Positions 32,180 through 39,852 of a stretch of 39,852 nucleotides of DNA are shown piece after piece. Each line of letters begins with the position of its first letter. The stretch's first letter is position 1. The notes under the pieces were generated by a model that was not told where the DNA came from, did not search any database, and worked only from the letters and a program-made list of their open reading frames with translations. This stretch comes from an uncultured Collinsella sp. Lineage in GTDB: Bacteria; Actinomycetota; Coriobacteriia; Coriobacteriales; Coriobacteriaceae. The position numbers and the translations under genes were made by a program. The stretch lies in assembly GCA_902495545.1 (NCBI GenBank), contig CABUXM010000009.1:1-39852 (forward strand), given 5' to 3'.

Positions 32180-32193
32180 CGCACAGATGTTCG
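32180..32193 (-). promoter_or_regulatory. Candidate LexA (SOS) box upstream of uvrA
   Basis: On the minus strand CGAACATCTGTGCG differs at one base of its outer half-sites from the Gram-positive SOS box CGAAC-N4-GTTCG. It lies about 60-75 bases before the uvrA start, in the 193-base divergent region between uvrA and the phosphoglycerol transferase gene. Position and gene both fit DNA-damage control. Confidence 0.55.
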
Positions 32194-32311
32194 TAATACA
32201 AGATTCGCAGACCTTTAGCTTTGCGTATCGGGCGCTTTGTTTCTCGAAATGCCGCGGAAAGGTTACAGTAATCTAATACTGAACTTAATTTGCCGTAACA
32301 GAGGAACGTCC

Positions 32312-34465
32312 ATGACCGAAGATATCCCCCTTGAAATCACTTCGAGCGACATGGCCAATCTGCCCATATCCATCGCCGTCCTTATCGTGGCCGCCGTCGT
32401 CGTGCGCGTGTATTTTTCAATCAAACGCAACGAAAAGCCACCCATTGCCCGCGTCTTTTGGTGCGCGACGCTCCTCATCCCGCTCGGCGTGGTAGCTGCA
32501 TGGGTTACGAATCAATTGCTCGTAAATGAGGGCAGCTCCCTATGGATCCTTTCTTATTCGGCGCTCGGTGCTGCCGCCGTCATGCTTCTTGTCGAGCCCT
32601 TGGTTTCGGGACTTATCGACCAAACCGACCTTGCGACGGGAACGGTTGCCTGTATTTGCCGTGACATCCTTGTCATCGCCGCTGTTTCAGCGCTCTCGTT
32701 CGTTTCACTCGAAATTGCCTGCAACGAAACGTTCTATCGCATTCCCGCCAACTCATTCGGGTTTTCCGTCGGGCTGCTCGCGACGGTTCTGCTCTCCCTT
32801 TATTTGCTGGGTCAGCGTCATGGAGGCGTCATGGCCCTCGTGCCCGTCGTCTGTTGCATCCTTGGCATTGCCGAGCACTTCGTCATAACGTTTAAAGGCG
32901 AAGCCATCCTGCCAAGCGATATCTTGGCCCTTGGCACCGCAATGGAAGTGAGCGAGGGATACGAGTTTACCTTTACCGCCGGAATCGTAACCTCTCTCGC
33001 CCTGCTGGAGATTTCCCTGGGGCTTCTTTCGCTCATCCGACCGCGAAAGCTCCGTACGCCCACCCATGTCTTCCCCGCAATCGCCGCTAACCTCTGCGCT
33101 TTTCTGCTAGTGACCGTTGTGGGGCTCTCGGGCTTTTCCAGCATCGACTTGGAGCAGGCGCTGGATTTTGGATTTGACCGTTGGCAACCCATCACCACGT
33201 ATGTGTCTCAGGGTTTTATCACTTCGTTCACCGAAATGGTCAACGAGTTGCCCATTGAGAAGCCCGAAGACTATACGCCCGATGAGGCGCAGAGCATCGA
33301 GCAGGAGCTCGCCGCCGTCTACGACAGCACATATGGCTCGAGCGAGCAGCGCGCGGCGGCCGTTGCCCAGTTCAATGAAATCAAGCCGACGATTGTTGCC
33401 GTCATGAACGAGAGTTTTAGCGACCTTTCGTGCTTTGAGCAGCTCCAGGCGGCCGGGTACACCGGCCCCGCATTCTACAACTCGCTTCCCGACACACTTG
33501 TTCGCGGCACCATGCTCGCTTCGGTCGCCGGTGGCGGAACGGCGAACTCCGAATTCGAATTTTTGACCGGAGCGACAACGGCCTTTGTCGGATTAGGCAA
33601 AATCCCCTATCAGCTGTATCAGATGAATGGCGTCAACAGCCTGGCAAAGGACCTTAAAGAGCTTGGGTATACCGCTACCGCTATGCACCCGCAAAACCCC
33701 GTCAACTACCATCGAGATAAAATCTATCAGCAGCTGGGCTTTGGAGACTTTCTTTCAATCGGCGATTTCGAAGGTGCGTCCTATTACCATGCCGGCGTAT
33801 GCGACTACGCCACCTACGACAAAATACTCGACCTGCTTAGAACCGACGAAGCCCCGCAGTTCATCTTTGACGTCACGATGCAAAATCACGGCGGCTACGA
33901 CTATGGCACCGTTCCCGCCGAAGAGCTGACAAACTATTGGGTCGAGGGAGCCAGTGAGGGTGCCAACAGCGCGCTCAACACCTATCTCACCTGCATCAAC
34001 GCATCTGACCGGGACCTCGAGTACTTTATCAACGAACTCCGCAATATCGGCAGACCGGTTGTTCTTGTCTTTTTTGGCGACCATCAGCCGAGCGCCGCAA
34101 CGACTCTCAACGACGAGCTGTACCCTCAGGAAGATACGGCAAGCCACGCTTTCCGTATCTATCAGTCGACATATCTCGTCTGGGCCAACTATGAGATCGC
34201 CGGCAATACCGAGCTCAACGTCTACGACACCGTCGGGGCAAACGAGATTGCAGCCATTACCCTTAATAAGATCGGCGCCCCGCTCACCAATTACCAAAAG
34301 GCCCTGCTTGCGACAAGGTCAGATGTGCCCACCATCAATGTCGCCGGCTATCTCGGTGCCGACGGGCTGCGCTACGACTTGGAATCGGAAGACAGCCCCT
34401 ACGCCTCGACGATCGACAAGCTGCAGCGCATGCAATACCTCGAGTTCGCCAGCAAAGTTCAGTAA
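32312..34465 (+). CDS. LTA synthase family phosphoglycerol transferase
   Basis: Membrane protein with an extracellular sulfatase-like domain that transfers glycerol-phosphate to a glycan or lipid. In 717 residues, about the first 275 hold membrane helices (first at 17-36), then the catalytic domain: Glu367 in MNESFSD, the nucleophile Thr410 in GGGTANSEFEF, His526 in MQNHGG and Asp590-His591 in FFGDHQPS. These are the metal and nucleophile positions of LtaS. The start MTEDIP has GAGGAA 6 bases upstream. No lipoteichoic acid genes adjoin it, so its acceptor is unknown. It reads away from uvrA and toward mrp. Confidence 0.9.
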   Translation: MTEDIPLEITSSDMANLPISIAVLIVAAVVVRVYFSIKRNEKPPIARVFWCATLLIPLGVVAAWVTNQLLVNEGSSLWILSYSALGAAAVMLLVEPLVSGLIDQTDLATGTVACICRDILVIAAVSALSFVSLEIACNETFYRIPANSFGFSVGLLATVLLSLYLLGQRHGGVMALVPVVCCILGIAEHFVITFKGEAILPSDILALGTAMEVSEGYEFTFTAGIVTSLALLEISLGLLSLIRPRKLRTPTHVFPAIAANLCAFLLVTVVGLSGFSSIDLEQALDFGFDRWQPITTYVSQGFITSFTEMVNELPIEKPEDYTPDEAQSIEQELAAVYDSTYGSSEQRAAAVAQFNEIKPTIVAVMNESFSDLSCFEQLQAAGYTGPAFYNSLPDTLVRGTMLASVAGGGTANSEFEFLTGATTAFVGLGKIPYQLYQMNGVNSLAKDLKELGYTATAMHPQNPVNYHRDKIYQQLGFGDFLSIGDFEGASYYHAGVCDYATYDKILDLLRTDEAPQFIFDVTMQNHGGYDYGTVPAEELTNYWVEGASEGANSALNTYLTCINASDRDLEYFINELRNIGRPVVLVFFGDHQPSAATTLNDELYPQEDTASHAFRIYQSTYLVWANYEIAGNTELNVYDTVGANEIAAITLNKIGAPLTNYQKALLATRSDVPTINVAGYLGADGLRYDLESEDSPYASTIDKLQRMQYLEFASKVQ

Positions 34466-34525
34466 GCCCGCCCATTCGCTTGGGCCCATCGTATTGCAAG
34501 CACGCTCGGCCCAAACGCATCGCAA

Positions 34526-34555
34526 ATGACTCCCGCTCGCAAACGAGGGTACAAT
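34526..34555 (+). promoter_or_regulatory. Candidate mrp promoter
   Basis: ATGACT (34526-34531) and TACAAT (34550-34555, five of six consensus bases) are 18 bases apart, about 55 bases before the mrp start. The leader contains a GGGGCCCCGGCCCC stretch that could fold. No clear terminator of the preceding gene is seen in 34466-34525, only a long-loop pairing of TTGGGCC with GGCCCAA. Confidence 0.45.
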
Positions 34556-34610
34556 GACGCTCGTGTCACATCGCGGGGCCCCGGCCCCAGCATATACAAA
34601 GGAGTCATAC

Positions 34611-35441
34611 ATGGGTTGCGAACACGCACAGGCCGCCGGCGGACAAACGTCGCCGTCGCAATTTGAGGAGAACACGCTGTCCGAGGTCAAGCGCGTTATC
34701 GCTGTGCTTTCCGGTAAGGGAGGCGTCGGCAAGTCGTTTGTGACGGGCGCCATCGCAACCGAACTTGCCCGCCGCGGCAACAAGGTTGGCATTCTCGACG
34801 CCGACATCACCGGCCCCTCCATTCCCAAAATGTTCGGCATGAGCGGACGCCACGTCCATGCTCTCGGCAACCTCATGCTGCCCGAGATCTCCGAGCACGG
34901 CGTCAAGGTTATGAGCTCTAACCTGCTGCTCCAAAACGAAACCGACCCCGTCCTCTGGCGCGGTCCGGTTATCGCGGGTGCCATCAGACAGTTCTGGAGC
35001 GAAACCTCTTGGGGTCCCATCGACTACCTGTTGGTCGACATGCCTCCGGGAACGGGCGATGTCGCGCTCACCGTCTTCCAGTCACTGCCCGTCGATGGCA
35101 TCGTCATCGTCACGAGCCCGCAAGACTTAGTCTCGATGATCGTCGCCAAGGCTGTCAACATGGCCGAGAAGATGAACGTCCCCATTCTGGGCATTGTCGA
35201 GAACATGAGCTATATCGAGTGCCCCGACTGCGGCAAGAAGATCGAGGTCTTCGGCAAGAGCAAGCTCCCCGAAGTCGCCGAGACCTATCATCTCGACGTC
35301 CTTGGTCAGTTGCCCATCGATCCTGCGCTCGCCGAAGCCTGCGACAAGGGAGAGGTCGAAACCGCGCTGCCCGCCGGCATGCTGCCCCAAGCCGTCTCCG
35401 CCGTTGAGGCCGTCGCTCCGCACGAGACCGACGAGGCCTAA
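34611..35441 (+). CDS. mrp: Mrp/NBP35 family iron-sulfur carrier ATPase
   Basis: P-loop ATPase that binds and delivers Fe-S clusters in the cytoplasm. In 276 residues it has the deviant Walker A GKGGVGKS (35-42), the LDADITGPSIPKMFG motif (62-76), VDMPPGTGD (142-150) and the cluster-binding pair Cys204-Cys207 (ECPDCG). It starts MGCEH, with a cysteine at position 3, and AAAGGAG lies 6 bases upstream. The upstream in-frame extension of 19 residues is atypical. The next gene starts directly at its stop. It lacks the DUF59 N-terminal domain found in many bacterial Mrp proteins. Confidence 0.95.
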   Translation: MGCEHAQAAGGQTSPSQFEENTLSEVKRVIAVLSGKGGVGKSFVTGAIATELARRGNKVGILDADITGPSIPKMFGMSGRHVHALGNLMLPEISEHGVKVMSSNLLLQNETDPVLWRGPVIAGAIRQFWSETSWGPIDYLLVDMPPGTGDVALTVFQSLPVDGIVIVTSPQDLVSMIVAKAVNMAEKMNVPILGIVENMSYIECPDCGKKIEVFGKSKLPEVAETYHLDVLGQLPIDPALAEACDKGEVETALPAGMLPQAVSAVEAVAPHETDEA

Positions 35442-36713
35442 GTGAACACGAGCGCCCTCTATGACGTCTTGGTAATCGGCGGCGGGGCTTCAGGCCTCGC
35501 CGCCGCCATTACGGCCGCACGCGCTGGCAAAAGCGTCTGCATCGTTGAGCGCGATGTCGCCTGCGGCCTCAAGCTCCTTGCGACCGGTAACGGCCGCTGC
35601 AACCTCTCCAACGAATCGATTGATCCTCAGCGGTATAACCACCCCGCATTCGTCGAATCCGTCATGGGCCCCCAGCCCGAACAAGAGCTTATGGGGTTCT
35701 TCTCCTCGCTGGGTATCATGACAACCTCCGAGGAAGGCCGGCTGTACCCGCGCTCCCTTCGCGCCGAATCGGTGCGCGACGCGCTTCTCAGCGTTTGCGA
35801 CCGCCTAGGTATCACCTTAATCTGCGGAGCCAACGTTGCCTCGGCGCACAAAGCTTCCGAAGGCTGGGCACTCCAAATAGACCGTCCAGCGCGGGCGCTC
35901 AAGGCAAAAAAGCACGATGGCCGAAAATCGGAGCTCCGCTCGCTTCGGAAAGCGCTCGCCGATGTCCCTCGCAAGAACGAGGCCCTGCAGGCACATGCCG
36001 TAATTATCGCTACGGGCGGCAACCCCACCGGTATCGCCGATACGTTTCGCCTCCCCCTCACTTCGCTGCGCCCCATCCTCTGCCCCGTATCGGCAACGGT
36101 CGTTGGCGATCGGGCGGCACTCAAGACGTTGGATGGCCTGCGCGTCCGTGCCCGCTTGACGCTCGCCCACAATCATAATGAGCTCTGGCACGAAGACGGT
36201 GAAGTGCTGTTTCGAACCTTCGGTATCTCGGGCGTCGCTGTCTTCAACCTCTCTCGTCGTATCCAGCACGGCGATACGATCCTGCTCGACGTTTTCCCCG
36301 ACCTCTCCAAAGACGAGTTGCTCGATATGCTCAACCGGCGCGTTGAGCTGCTCGGCGGCTTTTCGCCCCGCGATCCCCGTTGGCTCGACGGCATGCTCGC
36401 CCCGCAACTCTCCCGCGTCGTCTGCACAGCGTTCGAGCAGTGCCATCCAGGCTCCAACGATGTCATCCACCTGGTCTCGATCCTCAAACACTTTAAGTTG
36501 CTCGTCGAGGGAACAGCCGAGGAGCGCTCAGCGCAGGTCACGCGTGGTGGCATATCTGTCGAGAGCATCTCAACACCCAGCCTACGCGCGCGCAGCGTTG
36601 TCGACGCCCCGCTTTACGTCTGCGGTGAAGCGCTCGACATCGACGCCGATTGCGGAGGCTTTAACCTTGCGTGGGCCTGGATCTCGGGCATTCGCGCTGC
36701 AAGCAGCCTGTAG
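35442..36713 (+). CDS. HI0933/BaiN family flavoprotein
   Basis: FAD-binding oxidoreductase of the HI0933 family (also called aminoacetone-oxidase family), 423 residues. It shows the dinucleotide motif VIGGGASGLAAAITAARAG (about 11-29), the family motif LLATGNGRCNLSN (46-58), a middle domain (EVLFRTFGISGVAVFNLSR), and the C-terminal CGEALDIDADCGGFNLAWAW. The start is GTG immediately after the mrp TAA, with GAGG 5 bases upstream. Clostridium scindens BaiN belongs to this family, but that does not show bile-acid activity here; the substrate is unknown. Residues about 150-185 form a Lys/Arg-rich loop. Confidence 0.9.
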   Translation: MNTSALYDVLVIGGGASGLAAAITAARAGKSVCIVERDVACGLKLLATGNGRCNLSNESIDPQRYNHPAFVESVMGPQPEQELMGFFSSLGIMTTSEEGRLYPRSLRAESVRDALLSVCDRLGITLICGANVASAHKASEGWALQIDRPARALKAKKHDGRKSELRSLRKALADVPRKNEALQAHAVIIATGGNPTGIADTFRLPLTSLRPILCPVSATVVGDRAALKTLDGLRVRARLTLAHNHNELWHEDGEVLFRTFGISGVAVFNLSRRIQHGDTILLDVFPDLSKDELLDMLNRRVELLGGFSPRDPRWLDGMLAPQLSRVVCTAFEQCHPGSNDVIHLVSILKHFKLLVEGTAEERSAQVTRGGISVESISTPSLRARSVVDAPLYVCGEALDIDADCGGFNLAWAWISGIRAASSL

Positions 36714-36723
36714 CCGCGCAGTC

Positions 36724-36775
36724 TATAATCAAAAACGCATTCGGGCCGTCTGGGATACCGGACGGCCTCTTTCTT
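36724..36775 (+). terminator. TATAAT box followed by terminator-like hairpin
   Basis: GGCCGTC (36744-36750) pairs with GACGGCC (36761-36767) and is followed by TCTTTCTT, a normal intrinsic terminator for the upstream flavoprotein gene. Just before it is a perfect TATAAT (36724-36729) without a good -35. If that is the promoter of the next gene, the hairpin lies in its leader. Confidence 0.6.
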
Positions 36776-36793
36776 GCCTCTAAGGAGACCTCG

Positions 36794-38434
36794 ATGATTG
36801 AAATCACCCAAGTCAACGCGTCGCTCGATGAAGCCGGCGATGAAAATGCCTGTCTCATTGTTGGCAAGCGAGTCGCCAAGCGCATCCTACGTTGCAAGGA
36901 CTCCGAGATCAAGTCCATCGAGCTCCACCGCAAGTCAATCGACGCTCGCAAAAAACGAGACGTCCATTTTATCCTGAGCTTTCGTGTTGAGCTGACTAGT
37001 CCCCACCTCGAGCGAGAAGCGGTCGACAGCGTTGCCGAGCGTGACCGCTCGCGCGTACGCGCGATAGAAGACGATGAGCTTTCATTCCCCTCCCCCGCCT
37101 CCGACGCACCTCAAGAACGCCCTGTCGTTGTCGGCGCCGGATGCGCCGGCCTTTTCGCTGCGCTTACGCTCGCCGAAGCAGGTCTTAAGCCCTTGCTCAT
37201 CGAGCGCGGCGACCCGGCATTTCGCCGCTCGCGGGCGATCGACCTCTTTCTAAAGGAGCGCATCCTCGACCCCGAGAGCAATATCCAGTTTGGTCTGGGC
37301 GGCGCGGGGACCTTCTCGGACGGCAAGCTCAATACGGGAACAAAAAATCCCGCCCATCGCCTTATCCTCGAAACCTTCGTCGAGGCGGGTGCGCCCCGCG
37401 ATATTCTGTGGGATGCCAAGCCGCACATTGGCTCCGACATCCTTCCCACGGTTGTCACCGCTATATCCCAGCGCATCGAGCAGCTCGGAGGTGTCGTCCG
37501 TTATCGAACGAAGCTCGTCGACATTCGCATCGACGTGTCTGGCGCCATCACCGGTATTGATGTCCAATCGTCCCAAGACGCCGCTTACGAGTCAATCGAG
37601 ACAAAGCACCTCATCCTCGCCTGCGGGCATTCTGCTCGCGATATTTTTGAGCTCCTTAAGGACCACAACGTGGCCCTCGCACAAAAGACCTTTGCCATGG
37701 GCGTTCGCATCGAGCATCCGCAGCGCGACATCGACCGAGTCCAATACGGAGCCTCGGCGGGACATCCTGCCCTCGGAGCAGCCCCTTACAAGCTCGTCGC
37801 CCATCTTCCCAACGGCCGCAGCGTGTTCTCGTTTTGCATGTGCCCCGGCGGGCAGGTTGTCGCCGCCTCTTCCGAGCAGGGCCACCTGTGCGTCAACGGC
37901 GCCAGTCTCAATGCCCGCGACGGACGCAACGCAAATGCCGCCCTGCTCGTTAACGTCACACCCGAGGACCTTCCCAACGATGACCCGCTCGCCGGCATCG
38001 AGCTCCAGCGTGCCTGCGAGGCGGCCGCCTATCGCCTGGGCGGTTCCAACTGGAACGCACCGGCACAGCTCGTCGGAGATTTCCTCGCAGGACGTGCCAG
38101 CAAGGCACCCGGAAAGGTAAAGCCCACCTATCCGCTCGGTGTGACCTGGACGGCAATTGACGAAGCCCTGCCGCAGCATATCGTCGAGTCGCTCCGCCTA
38201 GGACTTCCCCTACTCGGAAAAAAGCTACGAGGCTACGACCGCTCCGATGCTGTTCTTACCGGCGTGGAGACTCGCTCGAGCTCACCGGTCACCGTCACCC
38301 GAGACCGAACGTGCCATGCCGTGTCGACCCCAGGCCTCTACCCTTGTGGTGAGGGAGCTGGATATGCCGGCGGCATCATGAGCGCGGCCACCGACGGCAT
38401 CCGTTGTGCCGAAGCCCTGATCGCAGACCTCTAA
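36794..38434 (+). CDS. Uncharacterised FAD-dependent dehydrogenase (COG2509 type)
   Basis: A 546-residue flavoprotein with an N-terminal region (about 1-100) resembling that of the family and rich in charged residues, then the FAD-binding motif VVVGAGCAGLFAALTLAEAG (near 110), the FGLGGAGTFSDGKLNTGTKNP segment, SFCMCPGGQVV, and the C-terminal YPCGEGAGYAGGIMSAATDGI. Proteins of this type are common in anaerobes and not assigned a substrate. The start MIEITQ has TAAGGAG upstream. It is unrelated in detail to the preceding HI0933 flavoprotein. It converges on uvrB with a shared terminator. Confidence 0.9.
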   Translation: MIEITQVNASLDEAGDENACLIVGKRVAKRILRCKDSEIKSIELHRKSIDARKKRDVHFILSFRVELTSPHLEREAVDSVAERDRSRVRAIEDDELSFPSPASDAPQERPVVVGAGCAGLFAALTLAEAGLKPLLIERGDPAFRRSRAIDLFLKERILDPESNIQFGLGGAGTFSDGKLNTGTKNPAHRLILETFVEAGAPRDILWDAKPHIGSDILPTVVTAISQRIEQLGGVVRYRTKLVDIRIDVSGAITGIDVQSSQDAAYESIETKHLILACGHSARDIFELLKDHNVALAQKTFAMGVRIEHPQRDIDRVQYGASAGHPALGAAPYKLVAHLPNGRSVFSFCMCPGGQVVAASSEQGHLCVNGASLNARDGRNANAALLVNVTPEDLPNDDPLAGIELQRACEAAAYRLGGSNWNAPAQLVGDFLAGRASKAPGKVKPTYPLGVTWTAIDEALPQHIVESLRLGLPLLGKKLRGYDRSDAVLTGVETRSSSPVTVTRDRTCHAVSTPGLYPCGEGAGYAGGIMSAATDGIRCAEALIADL

Positions 38435-38461
38435 CGCACGAATTCCAGCGCGCAAAAGACG

Positions 38462-38495
38462 CATGCCCCGAGCTCCGCAGGGAACTCGGGGCATG
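38462..38495. terminator. Bidirectional terminator between convergent genes
   Basis: CATGCCCCGAG (38462-38472) and CTCGGGGCATG (38485-38495) form an 11-bp stem. The plus-strand tail is TTCGCTATTTCTT and the minus-strand tail is CGTCTTTTG. It lies between the stop of the FAD dehydrogenase and the stop of uvrB and can serve both. Confidence 0.85.
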
Positions 38496-38499
38496 TTCG

Positions 38500-39852
38500 C
38501 TATTTCTTAAACCGTGCACCCTGGCGTTTTCTGCCCGATGCGAACGTGGAACCCTTGCGGGCCTGCGAACGTAAGCGCTCAATCGTCTCGTCCTCAGACG
38601 CACCCTCGAGCATCGCCCGAATCTGAACGACGGCATCGCGCAGGCGCGCCGCCTCCTCAAAGTCCATGGCGGCAGAAGCGTTACGCATATCCTCTTCCAT
38701 GGTTTCGACGATCCGCACAAGCTCGTCATGCGGCAGTTCTTCCAACTGCTCCGCAAGTGTCTGCTCGGGCGCCACCGTTTCCGGCACGCCACCCTCGCCC
38801 GACTCATCGGGCGTATAGAATGCGCCATGGCCAAGAGAGTCGCCCTTCGAGCGCCCCTTGGAACCCACGGTTTTTTCGGCCTCGGCAATAAAACTTGAGA
38901 TGTCGTTGATGGCCTTGCGCACCGTCTTGGGCACAATGCCATGCTCTTCGTTATATGCCATCTGAATCTCGCGACGGCGCTGCGTCTCCTCGATGGCCTC
39001 TTTCATCGAATCGGTCACAACGTCCGCATACATGATGACTTCGCCATCGGCGTTACGGGCCGCACGGCCAATCGTCTGAATCAGCGAACGGCGGTTGCGC
39101 AAGAAGCCTTCCTTATCGGCATCGAGAATTGCCACCAGTGAGACCTCGGGAAGGTCTAGGCCCTCGCGAAGCAGGTTGATGCCAACGAGAACATCGATCT
39201 TGCCCTCGCGCAGCGTTCGCAGGATCTCGACACGGTCCATCGTCGCTGTATCGGAGTGCATGTAATTGACCTTAATGCCGGCATCAAGCAGATGGTCGGT
39301 CAGGTCCTCGGCCATGCGCTTGGTGAGCGTGGTCACCAGCACGCGCTCCTTGCGGGCAACGCGCTCGCGAATCTCGTCCTCAAGATCGTCAATCTGCCCA
39401 CGAACCGGACGCACATCGATCTTGGGGTCGAGCAGACCGGTCGGACGAATAATCTGCTCCACGTCGTTTTGGCTCACCCGCAGCTCGTAGTCGCCCGGCG
39501 TGGCCGAAACATAGATAAACTGGGGTATCCTTGCCTCAAACTCATCGAAACGAAGCGGGCGATTATCGAGTGCCGAGGGCAGGCGAAAACCGTGTTCCAC
39601 CAGCGTTACCTTACGCGAGCGGTCGCCTTCATGCATGCCGCGGATCTGCGGCACCGTCACATGGCTCTCGTCGATGATACAGAGCATGTCCTTAGGAAAG
39701 TAATCGATCAGGGTAAACGGCGGCTCACCCGGCTTGCGACCGTCCAGATGACGCGAGTAGTTCTCGATGCCGTTGCAAAAGCCCATCGTCTCGAGCATCT
39801 CAAGATCATAATCGGTGCGCTGCTGCAGACGCTGCGCCTCGAGCAACTTGTC
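38500..39852 (-). CDS. uvrB: Excinuclease ABC subunit B (5' part outside the window)
   Basis: Helicase-like subunit that verifies damage and loads UvrC. About 450 C-terminal residues are present; the frame stays open to the window edge at 39852, so the N-terminal ATP-binding part is missing only because of the cut. Visible are DESHVTVPQIRGM, YVSATPGDYE, the helicase motifs GINLLREGLDLPEVSLVAILDADKEG (in two parts) and QTIGRAARN, and a C-terminal UVR motif (NASAAMDFEEAARLRDAVVQ) that pairs with the UVR motif of UvrC. The tail is lysine/arginine-rich, ending FKK. Confidence 0.97.
   Translation of the reverse strand, partial: DKLLEAQRLQQRTDYDLEMLETMGFCNGIENYSRHLDGRKPGEPPFTLIDYFPKDMLCIIDESHVTVPQIRGMHEGDRSRKVTLVEHGFRLPSALDNRPLRFDEFEARIPQFIYVSATPGDYELRVSQNDVEQIIRPTGLLDPKIDVRPVRGQIDDLEDEIRERVARKERVLVTTLTKRMAEDLTDHLLDAGIKVNYMHSDTATMDRVEILRTLREGKIDVLVGINLLREGLDLPEVSLVAILDADKEGFLRNRRSLIQTIGRAARNADGEVIMYADVVTDSMKEAIEETQRRREIQMAYNEEHGIVPKTVRKAINDISSFIAEAEKTVGSKGRSKGDSLGHGAFYTPDESGEGGVPETVAPEQTLAEQLEELPHDELVRIVETMEEDMRNASAAMDFEEAARLRDAVVQIRAMLEGASEDETIERLRSQARKGSTFASGRKRQGARFKK

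Noticed and set aside
35442..36713. Bile-acid dehydroxylation gene baiN
   Set aside because: Only family-level similarity is visible. The HI0933 family is widespread, and no other bai genes are in the window.

Overview
The window looks like a chromosomal segment of a high-GC anaerobic actinobacterium of the class Coriobacteriia, most probably Collinsella or a close relative. I infer this from protein character (actinobacterial RapZ with an arginine P-loop, WhiA beside gap-pgk-tpiA-secG, anaerobe-type flavoproteins, several PepT-family ABC transporters) and from the gene order; no rRNA or database match was available. No phage, transposase, integrase or CRISPR sequence was found.

Layout. (1) 1-693: a tRNA-Leu(GAG) gene on the minus strand, then almost 600 bases without a gene that hold four hairpins, two of them very long nested palindromes. 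(2) 694-6636, minus strand: a complete oligopeptide ABC transporter, transcribed oppA-oppB-oppC-oppD-oppF. (3) 6933-14075, minus strand: rapZ-whiA-gap-pgk-tpiA-gpmI-secG, the lower glycolysis block with intrinsic terminators after gap, gpmI and secG. (4) 14177-24608, minus strand: a nine-gene block, transcribed from a promoter near 24770, made of a second PepT-family importer (binding protein, permease, fused permease-ATPase, ATPase), two overlapping CE7-type esterases, and nanA-nanK-nanE. It reads as uptake, de-O-acetylation and catabolism of sialic acid to GlcNAc-6-P. (5) 24973-32118, minus strand: uvrA, then ybaK-murJ-uvrC. (6) 32312-38434, plus strand: an LTA-synthase-like phosphoglycerol transferase, an Mrp-type Fe-S carrier ATPase and two unrelated FAD proteins. 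(7) 38500-end, minus strand: the C-terminal three quarters of uvrB, cut by the window edge.

How the genes work together. In many actinobacteria the order is uvrC-rapZ-yvcK-whiA-gap-pgk-tpiA-secG. Here that block is split: uvrC lies about 11 kb from rapZ with the sialic acid operon between them, and yvcK is missing between rapZ and whiA. The sialic acid products would enter glycolysis through GlcNAc-6-P and fructose-6-P, whose lower steps are encoded immediately downstream, but no sialidase, nagA or nagB is in the window.

Most interesting points: the nan operon as a candidate O-acetyl-sialic acid system with one active and one apparently dead esterase; the fused permease-ATPase; four long nested palindromes between genes, three of them sharing a CG(C/T)ACTTCG apex; a perfect palindrome on the promoter of the nan operon; and a LexA-like box before uvrA.
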